Origin: a candidate division KSB1 bacterium | Lineage (GTDB): Bacteria > Zhuqueibacterota > Zhuqueibacteria > Residuimicrobiales > Krinioviventaceae | NCBI GenBank assembly: GCA_034521575.1 | Contig: JAXHMJ010000005.1 | Coordinates: 930,001-994,000, forward strand | Reading direction: 5' to 3' | Length of the DNA stretch: 64,000 nt | Shown: piece after piece, positions 1 through 9,460 of the stretch | Layout: each line of letters starts with the position of its first letter | Position numbering within the stretch: position 1 is the stretch's first letter | Program-made: the position numbers and the translations under genes | The notes under the pieces: model-generated | Told to the model about the DNA's origin: nothing | The model's database searches: none | What the model saw: only the letters and a program-made list of their open reading frames with translations

Positions 1-105
1 ATCGATCATCAGCAAAGTCAGGCCGGGCTGTTCCTGCTTGAGCCGAAAGGCGGCGCCAAGGCCGGCAGGCCCGGTGCCGACAATGATACAGTCATAACGC
101 GTCAT
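1..105 (-). CDS. FAD/NAD(P)-dependent oxidoreductase, N-terminal fragment
   Basis: The complement of the first 105 bases starts with ATG at 105 and reads 35 codons out of the left edge. Residues 7-18 carry the dinucleotide-binding pattern IIVGTGPAGLGA (GxGxxG after a beta strand), followed by the usual helix and a second hydrophobic strand (LTLLMID). This is the Rossmann start of a flavoprotein oxidoreductase, where FAD or NAD(P) would bind. It is divergent from the eIF-2B-like gene, with about 115 bases between the starts. The rest of the protein lies outside the window, so no substrate can be named. Confidence 0.7.
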   Translation of the reverse strand, partial: MTRYDCIIVGTGPAGLGAAFRLKQEQPGLTLLMID

Positions 106-220
106 ATGCTTTATCCTGTTGTCCCGTTGAATGGTGCCGGTTACGCAGAATTACGGGATATGCCTGTTTAACCCTACAAAAACATCTTGAATTAATCAAC
201 AATTATTGCAATTTTATCCT

Positions 221-1093
221 ATGGTATCACTAAAAGACATTCAAATCGATAACCGCTCCGGCGCCTCCGAGCTTTTGACAAAAGCCGCTCAATTCCTGAA
301 ACCGCAAATCCAGCGCTTGCGGGATGCAGAGGATCGCCGCCGCATCTGCATGGATCTGGTTGTAGCACAGCCGCGTATGGCGCCGATGATCCACCTGGCC
401 AACAGGGTCATTCACAGCAACGGCGACCGAGCCGAGCTACTGCAAAGTATTGATCATTTTTTAGAATCGCGCAAACAGTCCATGAAAACCATACAAAATC
501 ATGCGGCGGCGCTGATAAGGCCGAATAGTCGTGTGGGGATTTACAGCCGCAGCAGTCTGGTTATGCAGTGCCTGAAAGCCTGCGCCGAACACGTGACATT
601 TTCGGTTGCCGTTTGCGAGTCAAGACCGATGCTGGAAGGCCGCACCGCCGCGCAGGAATTGACCCATGCCGGCGTGCCGGTTACCATGATGATAGACGCT
701 GCCTTTTCCGTGTTGACGCGCAATTCAGATATTATTTTGATCGGAGCGGACAGTATCTCACCGGCCGCTGTGACCAATAAAATAGGCAGTCGGCCGTTAT
801 GTCTGATCGCTAAAGCCGATGATACACCGGTTTACTGTATCATCACACCGGATAAATTTATTCCGGATAACCTGCAGCAGCCACCGGAACCGGCGCACAA
901 TCCCGCTGAAATCTGGGAGACTGATCTCTCCCTGAACTTTGAAACCCCGTACTTTGAATCGTTCCCGCCCGAGCTTTTAACCGGACTGGTGACCGATGCC
1001 GGTGTAATCACAGCCTCTGACATCCAAAAACACATACCCGACATTCACCCTGACCTGAAACTGGCCCTGGCCAATCTCAATTCACATCAATAA
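221..1093 (+). CDS. eIF-2B alpha/beta/delta family protein
   Basis: A 290-residue member of the eIF-2B / MtnA / ribose-1,5-bisphosphate isomerase superfamily. The C-terminal half has the family signatures: CESRPMLEG, then LIGADSISP with the acidic residue used by the isomerases, then NKIGSRPLCLIAKA and VYCIITPDKF. Bacterial members are usually sugar-phosphate isomerases or of unknown role; translation initiation is unlikely in a bacterium. I chose ATG 221; a TTG at 206 would add five residues, and neither start has a clear ribosome site. It converges with the arginine operon and overlaps the last gene there by 17 bases. Family assignment is secure, substrate unknown. Confidence 0.8.
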   Translation: MVSLKDIQIDNRSGASELLTKAAQFLKPQIQRLRDAEDRRRICMDLVVAQPRMAPMIHLANRVIHSNGDRAELLQSIDHFLESRKQSMKTIQNHAAALIRPNSRVGIYSRSSLVMQCLKACAEHVTFSVAVCESRPMLEGRTAAQELTHAGVPVTMMIDAAFSVLTRNSDIILIGADSISPAAVTNKIGSRPLCLIAKADDTPVYCIITPDKFIPDNLQQPPEPAHNPAEIWETDLSLNFETPYFESFPPELLTGLVTDAGVITASDIQKHIPDIHPDLKLALANLNSHQ

Positions 1094-1529
1094 TCAGCGC
1101 ATTCTCGTCACAGTCCGGAAATTTAGGACAGTTAATACAGTCCTTCCAGACCTTGTGCGGCAGGTATTTTTTATCAATCGGACTAAAACCGAGTTTTTGA
1201 AAAAATTCCGGTTTGTAGGTCAGGGTAAACACGCGGGGTATTTCCAGCTCTTTGGCTTCGTCCAGCAAATAAGACACAATCTCTCTACCGATTCCCTGTC
1301 CGATGGCTTCCGGCTTTAGCGCCAGCGAGCGCACTTCGGCCAAATCCCCCCAGATAATCACCAGAGCGCCGACGCCAATCACTTTTTCATCTTGTTCCAC
1401 CACCACAAAACTGCGCAGCTGACTGAACACCTGTGACTGGGCCACCGGCAACATTTCTCCCTGATCGGACCAAACTTTGATCAGCTGTACAATTTGCGGC
1501 ACATCATGTATTTTGGCTCTGCGAATCAT
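1077..1529 (-). CDS. Short-form N-acetylglutamate synthase-like GNAT acetyltransferase
   Basis: A 150-residue GNAT protein. The acetyl-CoA loop is at about residues 75-90 (LKPEAIGQGIGREIV), and the C-terminal strand/helix has FFQKLGF. The tail carries a cysteine cluster (KVWKDCINCPKFPDCDE) known from the short, kinase-less ArgA-like enzymes found in arginine operons. It would transfer acetyl from acetyl-CoA to glutamate, priming the pathway that ArgJ then recycles. Its ATG overlaps the argD stop by four bases, so translation is probably coupled. It is the last gene of the operon. Substrate is inferred from context plus the Cys tail; another amino-acid acetyltransferase is possible. Confidence 0.78.
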   Translation of the reverse strand: MIRRAKIHDVPQIVQLIKVWSDQGEMLPVAQSQVFSQLRSFVVVEQDEKVIGVGALVIIWGDLAEVRSLALKPEAIGQGIGREIVSYLLDEAKELEIPRVFTLTYKPEFFQKLGFSPIDKKYLPHKVWKDCINCPKFPDCDENALIIDVN

Positions 1530-2728
1530 AGTTCTTCCGTACTTGTTTCCAATGCGTTCTCAAATTTTTCAACGGCTGTATTGATCTGTTCCTGATCAAT
1601 GATCAAAGGCGGCAAGAACCGGATCGCCTGTCCGCCGGTTTTACAGATTAACAATCCCTGCTGCAGACACGCGTCAATCAACGTTTTCGGTTCAATATGG
1701 ATCTCGACACCAATCATCAATCCGCGGCCGCGTACCTGGACAATTTCGCTGCGACGGCTCTGCAGTTCGCGCAGCCGTTCCTGAAAATAAGCGCCGTTTT
1801 CCCGGACCTGCTGTAAAAACCCCGGTGCTGCAATGCGCTCAAGCACATCCCTGGCCACAGCCGACACCAGCGGACCGCCGCCGAATGTGGTACCGTGGTC
1901 TCCCGGCTCAATCGGATCCGCCACATCCTGGCTCATCAATACAGCGCCCAGAGGCAGACCGTTGGCAATAGGCTTGGCTGCAGTCAGAATGTCCGGGACA
2001 GTATTGTACGATTCATAGGCGGTGAACGTTCCGGTGCGGCCGAATCCGCACTGAATTTCATCAAAAATTAGCAACATGCCGCGTTCGTCGCACAACTTGC
2101 GTAGCGCCCGGATGAACAGCTCATCTGCGGGATAAATGCCGCCCTCGCCCTGAACCGGCTCGACGATCACGGCGCAGGTGTTGTCGTCGGCGGCCAGCGC
2201 CACCGTGTCGGCATTGTCAAAATCAGCAAAGCGGAATCCCGGACACATGGGCTCAAAATCTTTCTGCAGAGCCGCCTTGCCAGTCGCGGACAGGGCGCCC
2301 AGGGTGCGTCCGTGAAATCCCCGACGCATACAGACAATATTGGGTGATCCGATATGCTTTTTCACTCTCCCCCATTTTCTCGCGAATTTGATCGCTGCTT
2401 CCACCGCCTCGGTGCCGCTGTTGCAGAAAAACACCTTGTCGGCAAACGTGTGATGCACCATAAATTCAGCCAGCTCCACCTGAGGCTGTGTATGATATAA
2501 ATTCGAACAGTGCCACAATTGTTCGGACTGCTCGCGCAGCACCTGACACGAGCGTTCATCCGCATGCCCAAACGCGCAGACCGCAATACCGGCCACACAG
2601 TCCAGATATTCACGTCCGTCGCTGTCGTACAAATACACACCGTTTCCATGTGTAAATACGACCTCCGGCCTTGAATACGTATGCAGCAGCGCCTCGTTTT
2701 CCCTTTGAATCAGCGCATGTTTATCCAT
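1526..2728 (-). CDS. argD: Acetylornithine aminotransferase
   Basis: 400 residues, full length for a class III PLP-dependent aminotransferase. It converts N-acetylglutamate semialdehyde and glutamate to N-acetylornithine and 2-oxoglutarate in the cytoplasm. Visible marks are FFCNSGTEAVEAAIKFAR (phosphate-binding loop), MRRGFHGRTLGALSATG, LLIFDEIQCGFGRTG (the Asp contacting the PLP ring nitrogen) and the Schiff-base lysine in ILTAAKPIANGLPLGA. It overlaps argB by eight bases upstream and the short NAGS gene downstream, as expected in a compact arginine operon. The same fold can act on succinyl-diaminopimelate, so a dual role in lysine synthesis is possible. Confidence 0.93.
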   Translation of the reverse strand: MDKHALIQRENEALLHTYSRPEVVFTHGNGVYLYDSDGREYLDCVAGIAVCAFGHADERSCQVLREQSEQLWHCSNLYHTQPQVELAEFMVHHTFADKVFFCNSGTEAVEAAIKFARKWGRVKKHIGSPNIVCMRRGFHGRTLGALSATGKAALQKDFEPMCPGFRFADFDNADTVALAADDNTCAVIVEPVQGEGGIYPADELFIRALRKLCDERGMLLIFDEIQCGFGRTGTFTAYESYNTVPDILTAAKPIANGLPLGAVLMSQDVADPIEPGDHGTTFGGGPLVSAVARDVLERIAAPGFLQQVRENGAYFQERLRELQSRRSEIVQVRGRGLMIGVEIHIEPKTLIDACLQQGLLICKTGGQAIRFLPPLIIDQEQINTAVEKFENALETSTEEL

Positions 2729-3512
2729 GAGAATTCCCGTAAATGGTTGTTTTCAATTCCAGCTCATTGTTCAGCAGTTTTTTCAGCGTTCCGGTTCCCT
2801 GCCAGCGGGTAATGTGCACACGTCCGGCGCCGTACCCCAGGGCGTCAAACGCGGATTCCATCTTGGCGATCATGCCGCCGTGAATGACGCCGTCCGCGAT
2901 CAGGGTCTGCACCTGCTCCGCCGACAATTCATTGATCACCTGCTCGTCCTGTATTACACCGGCCACATCGGAAAAATACACAATATCCCGCGCCCCCACC
3001 GCTCCGGCAATGGCGCCGGCCGCTGTGTCCGCATTGATATTGTAGGTATCGCCGTTCGCGTCCGCTGAAATCGGCGACACCACCGGCGTTCGGTTGCGCG
3101 CCCACGCCGACACCAATACCGCGGGGTCCACTTTGGCTACGCGTCCCACATAACCGATATCCTGGCCGTTGCGGATCATGCGTTCCGCCGTGATCAGCTG
3201 CCCGGATTTGCCGGACAAACGCTTGACCGGCACACCCTGTTTTTTTAGATGCGCCGCAATGGCTTTGTTCACCTGCCGGGACAATACTTTATCAACGATT
3301 TTAATATCTTTTTTCCAGGTCACCCGAATACCGTCAATGAACACGCTTTCACGATTGGCTTTTTTCAAAGCGTCCGAGATCTGCACGCCGCCGCCGTGCA
3401 CCAGGGCAATGTCTTTGTCCTTGCAGGTCAAAATGTCCTGCGCCAGCTCCGCGAAAGCGGCAGCCTGTTCAAACGCCCGGCCGCCGATTTTGATCAGCAC
3501 GCGCGGCTTCAT
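2721..3512 (-). CDS. argB: Acetylglutamate kinase
   Basis: 263 residues of the amino-acid kinase family. It phosphorylates N-acetylglutamate with ATP, the second step of arginine synthesis. The N-terminal IKIGGRAFE and LVHGGGVQISDAL hold the glycine-rich nucleotide/phosphate loops; INADTAAGAIAGAVGA and YFSDVAGV are the usual substrate-side motifs, and GGMIAKMESAFDAL lies near the C-terminus. The N-terminus lacks a long extension, so arginine feedback of the hexameric type is not obvious. The start overlaps argC by four bases (ATGA). Confidence 0.92.
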   Translation of the reverse strand: MKPRVLIKIGGRAFEQAAAFAELAQDILTCKDKDIALVHGGGVQISDALKKANRESVFIDGIRVTWKKDIKIVDKVLSRQVNKAIAAHLKKQGVPVKRLSGKSGQLITAERMIRNGQDIGYVGRVAKVDPAVLVSAWARNRTPVVSPISADANGDTYNINADTAAGAIAGAVGARDIVYFSDVAGVIQDEQVINELSAEQVQTLIADGVIHGGMIAKMESAFDALGYGAGRVHITRWQGTGTLKKLLNNELELKTTIYGNSHG

Positions 3513-4522
3513 AACAACGCCTCGGTTTCATCAAATCCGAGCATCAAATTCATATTCTGAACCGCCTGCGAGGCTGCGCCTTTGCCCAGATTGTCAATAG
3601 CGGAACAAAGCAGCAATTGCGGCGTCTCTTCCACCTGTTTGAATCCGATAAAACAGTGATTGCTGTGCTGAACCATCTGAAGATTCGGCCAGCCGTCAAT
3701 CACATGAACAAACGGTTCATCCGCGTAATACTCATCATACACCTCACCCGCCTGATCCGGCGTGCTGCCGTCGGTCAGCGTGCAATATAGGGTCGACATC
3801 ATGCCGCGTGTCACCGGCAACAAGTGCGGTGTGAACGTCATCAGAGCCGAAACACCGGATATCAGCGCCGCCTGTCGCTCCATTTCTCCCACATGCCGGT
3901 GCATGCGTCCGGCATTATAAGCAGTGATATTCTCATTCACCGTTGTAAACTGGCTGGTTGCCTTCAATTTGCGTCCGGCTCCCGACACCCCGGATTTGGC
4001 ATCAATGATCACCTGCCCCTTGACCAGTCCTTCCTTGTACAGCGGCAATAACGGTAGCAACGCGCTGGTGGGATAACAGCCGGGATTGCCGATGATATCG
4101 GCCTCGCTGATGCGTTCCCGGTTCCATTCCGGCAGCCCGTAAACCGCTTCATCCAAAAGCTCGGGCGTTTTATGCTGCATGTGATACCAGCGCTCATAAT
4201 CGGATTCGCGGTCAAAGCGAAAATCCGCGCCCAGATCAATCACCGCCACGCCGGCATTGTAAAACTCGCGCGCATACAGACAGGAATCGCCGGCGGGCAG
4301 GCAGAAAAACACCAGATCCACGTTTTCCTGCAGCGCCTGTTCTCCGGTTATCAGCTGCATAGCGTGAAAGCGGGTCAGACCGGGAAATACCTCTGAAAGC
4401 GGCGTTCCGGCCTGGCGCTCCGATGTGACAAATTCGACCCCGACACCTGCATGATGCTGCAAAATTTTCAACAACTCTTCACCGGTAAATCCGGTGGCGC
4501 CGACGATTCCTACTCGAGTCAT
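3509..4522 (-). CDS. argC: N-acetyl-gamma-glutamyl-phosphate reductase
   Basis: 337 residues. It reduces N-acetylglutamyl phosphate to the semialdehyde with NADPH. The start RVGIVGATGFTGEELL is the NADP-binding Rossmann loop; the catalytic cysteine sits in IIGNPGCYPTSALL, and FTPHLLPVTRGM is the conserved substrate-binding stretch. Length and motif order match type 1 ArgC. It lies 45 bases after proC and overlaps argB, keeping the pathway order argC-argB-argD. Confidence 0.93.
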   Translation of the reverse strand: MTRVGIVGATGFTGEELLKILQHHAGVGVEFVTSERQAGTPLSEVFPGLTRFHAMQLITGEQALQENVDLVFFCLPAGDSCLYAREFYNAGVAVIDLGADFRFDRESDYERWYHMQHKTPELLDEAVYGLPEWNRERISEADIIGNPGCYPTSALLPLLPLYKEGLVKGQVIIDAKSGVSGAGRKLKATSQFTTVNENITAYNAGRMHRHVGEMERQAALISGVSALMTFTPHLLPVTRGMMSTLYCTLTDGSTPDQAGEVYDEYYADEPFVHVIDGWPNLQMVQHSNHCFIGFKQVEETPQLLLCSAIDNLGKGAASQAVQNMNLMLGFDETEALL

Positions 4523-4567
4523 AGTGCTTTTCCTGATCTATAGTCTCCCAACCGATCCTGTATCGGG

Positions 4568-5395
4568 CTATTTCTCTTCTTTGGCTGTTTTCGACAATTC
4601 CGCCGATCGTTCGGCCGCAGCCCGGACCGCGGACATGACCGCCGGTCGCAGTCCCGCTTTTTCCAACTCGTACAAGGCCTGAATGGTGGTTCCGGCCGGC
4701 GTAGTTACCTGGTCTTTCAGCTGTCCCGGATGTTTGCCGGTCGCCTGCACCAGTTTGGCCGCGCCCAGCACCGTCTGCACCGCCAGCTCGCGTGCCGCGT
4801 CGCGCGGCAGTCCCATTTGCACGCCGCCGTCAATCAATGCCTCGATGAACATAAACACATAAGCCGGTCCGCTGCCGGAGACGCCGGTGACCGCATCCAT
4901 CAGATCCTCGGATACACTGACCACCGTGCCGATGGACCCGAGCATGCTGCGTACAAAATCCACATGTTCCTGCTGCGCAAAAGCGCCGGCGCACACACCC
5001 GAGGCGCCTGCACCGATCAGAGCCGGCGTGTTGGGCATCACCCGCACAATCGGCAGTTTTTTTCCGATCAACTCCTGTATGATCTCGGAACGGATACCCG
5101 CCACCACGCTCACCAGCAGCTGATCCGCGCGCAGCCGCGATTTAATCGCCGACACAACACTGCGCAGCACCTGTGGTTTAACAGCCAGCACAACCGTATC
5201 CGCAAAATCCACGGCTTTTAAATTATCCTCAAACGTCTGAATCCCCCACTGCTTTGACAGACGCGACAGTTTTTCTGCATCAACGTCGCTGGCGCACACC
5301 TGGTCCGGACGCGCCAGTTCGTTGTTAAGCACACCGTTCAGCAGCGCGGTTCCCATATTGCCCGCACCGATAAATGCCAGTTTTTTCGAGCACAT
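4568..5395 (-). CDS. proC: Pyrroline-5-carboxylate reductase
   Basis: 275 residues. It reduces pyrroline-5-carboxylate to proline with NAD(P)H. KLAFIGAGNMGTALLNGV is the Rossmann motif; VVLAVKPQVL, IVRVMPNTPALIGAGA and the C-terminal DAVTGVSGSGPAYVF plus TTPAGTTIQALYELE are the ProC signature blocks. It sits between argJ (nine bases upstream) and argC. That placement ties proline to arginine/ornithine metabolism, since both draw on glutamate semialdehyde. No proA or proB is in the window. Confidence 0.93.
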   Translation of the reverse strand: MCSKKLAFIGAGNMGTALLNGVLNNELARPDQVCASDVDAEKLSRLSKQWGIQTFEDNLKAVDFADTVVLAVKPQVLRSVVSAIKSRLRADQLLVSVVAGIRSEIIQELIGKKLPIVRVMPNTPALIGAGASGVCAGAFAQQEHVDFVRSMLGSIGTVVSVSEDLMDAVTGVSGSGPAYVFMFIEALIDGGVQMGLPRDAARELAVQTVLGAAKLVQATGKHPGQLKDQVTTPAGTTIQALYELEKAGLRPAVMSAVRAAAERSAELSKTAKEEK

Positions 5396-5404
5396 ACGCC
5401 CTCC

Positions 5405-6613
5405 TTATGTATGATATTCCGCGTTAATTTCTACGTATTTATAACTCAAATCGCACGTATACACCGTGGCCTCGGCATCGCCGACTTTGAGATCGATGAC
5501 AATATCGATATGATCCTGCGCCATGCGTCCGGCCATATCCTGTTTGTCAAATCCAATGGCGCCGCCGTTCTCCGCCACCTGCAGTCCGGCAAACCACACA
5601 TCAAACGCATCCGCATCCATATCGGCGCCGCTGGCTCCCGCGGCTTGCACCACCCGCCCCCAGTTCGGGTCTTCGCCGAACAGGGCGGTCTTGACCAGCA
5701 GCGAATTGCCGATGGATTTCGCCGCTCTCAGGGCATCGGCGTGCGTCCCGGCGCCGATCACGTGCACACACACCTCTTTGCCGGCGCCTTCGCCGTCTTT
5801 GGCCAGCGCCAGGGTCACATGTTTCAGCAGCGACTGCAATGCGGCTTTGAACGTCTCGTAATCGGCGCTCTCTTTTGTAATCGCTGCATTGCCGCAGCGA
5901 CCGTTCGCCAGCATCACCGCCGCATCGTTGGTGCTCATCTCGCCGTCCACAGTCAATACATTGAGGGTATCGTTCACGGCATCACGAAAGCTTTTCTCCA
6001 GCAGATCAGCCGGGATATCAATATCCGTCATCACCAGACAAAACATGGTGGCCAGATTCGGATCGATCATACCGCTGCCCTTGGCCAGGGCAGAGATGCG
6101 GCCGGTCACACCGTTCAGAATCACCGGAATTTCAAGAAACTTGGGCACCGTATCCGTGGTCATGATCGCCTGCGCCGCATCCGCTCCGCCGTGTTCTGAC
6201 AGCGCCGGAACCGCCAGATCGATTCCGGTACGGATTTTTGGCATGGGCAGACGCTCGCCGATCACTCCGGTGGACAGCACCAGCACGTCTCGCGAACGGC
6301 AGCCCAGTTTCTGCGCCGCGTATTCGGCCATATGTAGATTATCCAGACGTCCCGGTTCGCCGGTGCAGCTGTTGGCATTGCCGGCATTCACCACAATGGC
6401 TTTGGCGTGCTGATTTTTCAGAATCTCCTGATTGCGCACAATACAATGCGCCGCCACCGTGTTGGTGGTCCACATGCCGGCGGCCGGACAAATGGCATCA
6501 CTGACCAGCAGGGCCAGATCATTTCCTTGTTTCTGAATGCCGCACCGCACACCGGATGCCTTGAATCCGGTCGGCAGCACGGTTCCTGACGTTACCTGAT
6601 GCTGCATCAACAT
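5405..6613 (-). CDS. argJ: Bifunctional glutamate/ornithine N-acetyltransferase
   Basis: 402 residues, first gene of the arginine operon. It moves the acetyl group from N-acetylornithine back to glutamate, closing the acetyl cycle. The self-cleavage site is clear in KGSGMIDPNLATMF: cleavage before the Thr gives the two chains and exposes the nucleophile. The N-terminal oxyanion region (VLSTGVIGERLPM) and the TNDAAVMLANG stretch also match. Because a short NAGS gene ends the same operon, ArgJ may mostly recycle while the GNAT protein primes. The start chosen is ATG 6613; a second ATG two codons later is equally possible. The upstream ribosome site is weak. Confidence 0.93.
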   Translation of the reverse strand: MLMQHQVTSGTVLPTGFKASGVRCGIQKQGNDLALLVSDAICPAAGMWTTNTVAAHCIVRNQEILKNQHAKAIVVNAGNANSCTGEPGRLDNLHMAEYAAQKLGCRSRDVLVLSTGVIGERLPMPKIRTGIDLAVPALSEHGGADAAQAIMTTDTVPKFLEIPVILNGVTGRISALAKGSGMIDPNLATMFCLVMTDIDIPADLLEKSFRDAVNDTLNVLTVDGEMSTNDAAVMLANGRCGNAAITKESADYETFKAALQSLLKHVTLALAKDGEGAGKEVCVHVIGAGTHADALRAAKSIGNSLLVKTALFGEDPNWGRVVQAAGASGADMDADAFDVWFAGLQVAENGGAIGFDKQDMAGRMAQDHIDIVIDLKVGDAEATVYTCDLSYKYVEINAEYHT

Positions 6614-7535
6614 AGTTCATTCCGTTTGTTGGTTCACTGGTGTACAAAAATCTCAGAGGGCCCCGCATGCCGCGCACACGGGGTTGATACGGATGGGATG
6701 GTAGATATTCCGGTATTTTAGTATAACGCCAAATGACATGCAATCACTCTGATCGTGTGAATCAAACCATTGTCTGGAATTTCAAAGAAAAAATATAAAC
6801 AATTTTGTAACCGTTTCAAAGGGGTTTTTGATCGGGAATACACAGACAGTAGGGTGGATTTTTAATTCGCTTTTATCCAGGCTTGATGAACATTCATTAC
6901 AAACCCACTCTACTAAAATTTTCGGCATGTACAAAGGTATTGACTGGTTCGCCTTTTTGATCCCCCTCTGTTTTCATCATGTGCTGTGTTTGCAAGTATT
7001 GCTTGAAAATACGTTTTTGATCTCATTTGCACTCGAGAAGCTGTCTCTTCAGGTATTGAACTCGGAACGGTTTACTGCTACTACGATAATTTTCAGGTTC
7101 AACCGCACTCTCTCGTGCCCAAATTTCATTCTGGCACGCCATTGCCCGCAAAACTTTGTTTCGTGTCCGTCCTGCGTCTCAGGTCATGTCTACGGATGGC
7201 GAAAGAGGTTTTTTATTTGGAGTGACATATCCGTGAGTTTTTACGGACGGCATTCATCGCAAGCCCCGCGTATACAGAGCACGGATTCTGACGGTGAATT
7301 GTACCGCTGACTGCAGATTCTGCACGGCAATATCGCGGATACTGCACTCTGGACGAATTGATATGAAAGTTTGTTCATCGTGGAGGATGAGTGGAGACAA
7401 TCGCTTTGATTGTCTCGGGATTGATTTTTTGTGATTTTCAGCTTGAGACATGTTTAAATCGCTTTTGGTTTTATGATCGGTATAAATGTCTGCAAGCGTG
7501 TCGGCGGTTACAGTCTCCGTGCTTCTAATTACCCG
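6614..7535. other. Gene-poor stretch upstream of argJ and the sugar locus
   Basis: About 0.9 kb without a convincing gene. Open frames here (for example 6828-7310 plus, 7254-7451 minus) have no recognisable motif, no ribosome site and unnatural composition, so I left them out. The promoter of argJ must lie just right of 6613. At 6804-6820 there is a near-palindrome, TTTGTAACCGTTTCAAA, resembling LacI-family operators; one arm mismatch and an odd centre make this tentative. The stretch probably holds eroded DNA together with the AraC remnant next to it. Confidence 0.4.
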
Positions 7536-7777
7536 TCAAGATGAATGTCTTTTTCTATATTCCCTGGGGCTGCATTTACATGATTTTTTAAATGCATTAT
7601 TGAATCGACTTTCAGAATTAAATCCTGCTTCATAGGCAATTTCAGTGATACTGGCTTTGGATACCGAGAGTTGTCTTTTTGCATGCAATAGTCTTTGTTT
7701 GAGAATATATTGATTTCAATCTCATTATGTCTGTCCGGTTTGGGCATCAGCTTTGGTGTCCACTTTTCAACCGTCAA
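7536..7777 (-). pseudogene. AraC-family transcription regulator, decayed remnant
   Basis: Two pieces of one regulator are joined out of frame. The upstream piece (about 7705-7777) reads PKPDRHNEIEINI, like the histidine-rich cupin start of AraC proteins that bind sugars. The downstream piece (7536 to about 7710, another frame) reads SITEIAYEAGFNSESRFNNA followed by FKKSCKCSPREYRK, the classic second helix-turn-helix and C-terminal signature of the family. Most of the sensor domain and the first HTH are missing, about 200 residues. It lies divergently next to the sugar locus, where a pathway-specific AraC activator would be expected, so it is probably that locus's lost regulator. Confidence 0.75.
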
Positions 7778-7945
7778 GCCGTAAGGTTTGAGGCAGGACG
7801 ATTGATATCAAATACTTTTAAATTCTCGGAATTCGCCAAGTTTTATCTTAAAAATAGGTGGTTTTTCCTGTATTAATAGTATAATTTAACAACAGTGCGA
7901 CAAATCGTCAAGTTATTATTTGTAATGGATCGGAATGATATCATA

Positions 7946-9460
7946 ATGATAAAAACAAAAATATTAGCAATCGATCAGAGTACAAGCGGCACCAAAGCCA
8001 TTATTTTCGATAATCGGGGTAAAGTTGTCCACCGTTGTACCGAGAATCATGAACAATTTTATCCTCGGACCGACTGGGTAGAACATGATCCTGAAGAGAT
8101 TTATGAAAAGACGAAACTTGCAATCAGCAAAGTTCTTCAGCAGAGTCAAATAGATCCCGCTGACATTGCAGCAATGGCAATTGCAAATCAGCGGGAGACT
8201 GTTGCTGTTTGGGATAAAAAAAGCGGTAAACCTATTTACAATGCCATTGTCTGGCAGTGCCAGAGAGGTGCGGAAACCTGCAGGATATTGAGAGAACAAG
8301 GTTACGCTGAACTGGTTGAAACCAGAACGGGCCTGCTCATTGATCCTTACTTTTCTGCGACCGGTTTAAAGTGGATCATGGATCATGTAAAAGGTGTTCG
8401 GGAGAAGGCAAAAGTCGGTGAACTTGCCTTTGGCACTATGGACAGCTGGCTGATCTACAAACTATCCGGAGGCTCTGTGCATGCCACAGACTATTCAAAC
8501 GCCTGCAGAACCATGTTATACAATATTTATGATTTAAAGTGGGACAAGGAACTTTTAAACCTCATGGGAGTCCCTGAGCACATGGCGCCCGAGGTCAGGT
8601 ATGCTGATGATATATTTGCCTATACAGATATTGAAGGTCTGCTTGATCGCGAAATTCCTGTAACCGGTGTGATGGGAGATTCTCACGCAGCCCTCTTTGG
8701 TCAAAGCTGCTTTAAACAGGGAATGGCCAAAGCCACCTATGGTACCGGCTCATCAGTTATGATGAATATCGGTAACAAACCACTAAAAAGTCCTGAGGGC
8801 TTGGTAACATCTATAGGATTTGCAATTAAAGGTGAAATTGACTATGTTTTTGAAGGAAATATTCATTGCACAGGTGATACCATCAACTGGCTGGTTCAGG
8901 ATCTTGAATTAATCTCTGATGCCAAAGAATCTGAAACACTGGCCATATCTGTTGATGATAATAACGGTGTTTACATGGTACCTGCCTTTGTTGGACTTGG
9001 TGCGCCGTATTGGGACAATAAAGCCAGGGCCTCAATTTCCGAAATGCCAAGGAGCACAAAGAAGGCTCATGTTGTTCGTGCGGCTCTGGAAGCTATCGCT
9101 TATCAGATCAAGGATTTATTGGATTTAATGACTGCGCAGGCCGGCATTAATCTTTCCGAAATCAGGGTGGACGGTGGTCCGACGAACAATGATTTCCTGA
9201 TGCAGTTTCAAAGTGATATGCTCGATTCAACAGTGGCAGTCAGCGATGTGGAGGAAGCCTCGGCGCTGGGGGCCGCATTAGCCGGCGGACTTGGAATCGG
9301 ATTGTGGAAAGATCTGGATGAATTGAGCCATCTGGTTTCTGTTAAAAAAAGGTTTGAATCCAAAATGACGGATATACTTCGAGAAACATTATATACCGGC
9401 TGGCAAAATGCAGTCAGTCGTGTTCGCAAAGTCAAAGAAATAAACAGGAGAAAAAAATGA
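7946..9460 (+). CDS. FGGY-family carbohydrate kinase (glycerol-kinase-like)
   Basis: About 504 residues from ATG 7946 (an in-frame GTG at about 7895 is less likely). It opens with [16 protein letters not shown], the phosphate-1 ATP loop of FGGY kinases. It continues with [28 protein letters not shown] and the C-terminal [14 protein letters not shown] and [12 protein letters not shown] blocks. By sequence pattern it is closest to glycerol kinase, but its neighbours are an rbs-type importer, a FucI-like isomerase and a split transketolase. A ketose or other sugar-derived substrate is therefore more likely. It would phosphorylate the isomerase product in the cytoplasm. Its stop overlaps the start of the binding-protein gene by four bases. 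Confidence 0.85.
   Translation: MIKTKILAIDQSTSGTKAIIFDNRGKVVHRCTENHEQFYPRTDWVEHDPEEIYEKTKLAISKVLQQSQIDPADIAAMAIANQRETVAVWDKKSGKPIYNAIVWQCQRGAETCRILREQGYAELVETRTGLLIDPYFSATGLKWIMDHVKGVREKAKVGELAFGTMDSWLIYKLSGGSVHATDYSNACRTMLYNIYDLKWDKELLNLMGVPEHMAPEVRYADDIFAYTDIEGLLDREIPVTGVMGDSHAALFGQSCFKQGMAKATYGTGSSVMMNIGNKPLKSPEGLVTSIGFAIKGEIDYVFEGNIHCTGDTINWLVQDLELISDAKESETLAISVDDNNGVYMVPAFVGLGAPYWDNKARASISEMPRSTKKAHVVRAALEAIAYQIKDLLDLMTAQAGINLSEIRVDGGPTNNDFLMQFQSDMLDSTVAVSDVEEASALGAALAGGLGIGLWKDLDELSHLVSVKKRFESKMTDILRETLYTGWQNAVSRVRKVKEINRRKK

Noticed and set aside
7946-9460. Calling the FGGY kinase glpK
   Set aside because: Sequence is glycerol-kinase-like, but there is no glpF or glpD, and the neighbours are an rbs-type importer, isomerase and transketolase, so the gene symbol would mislead.
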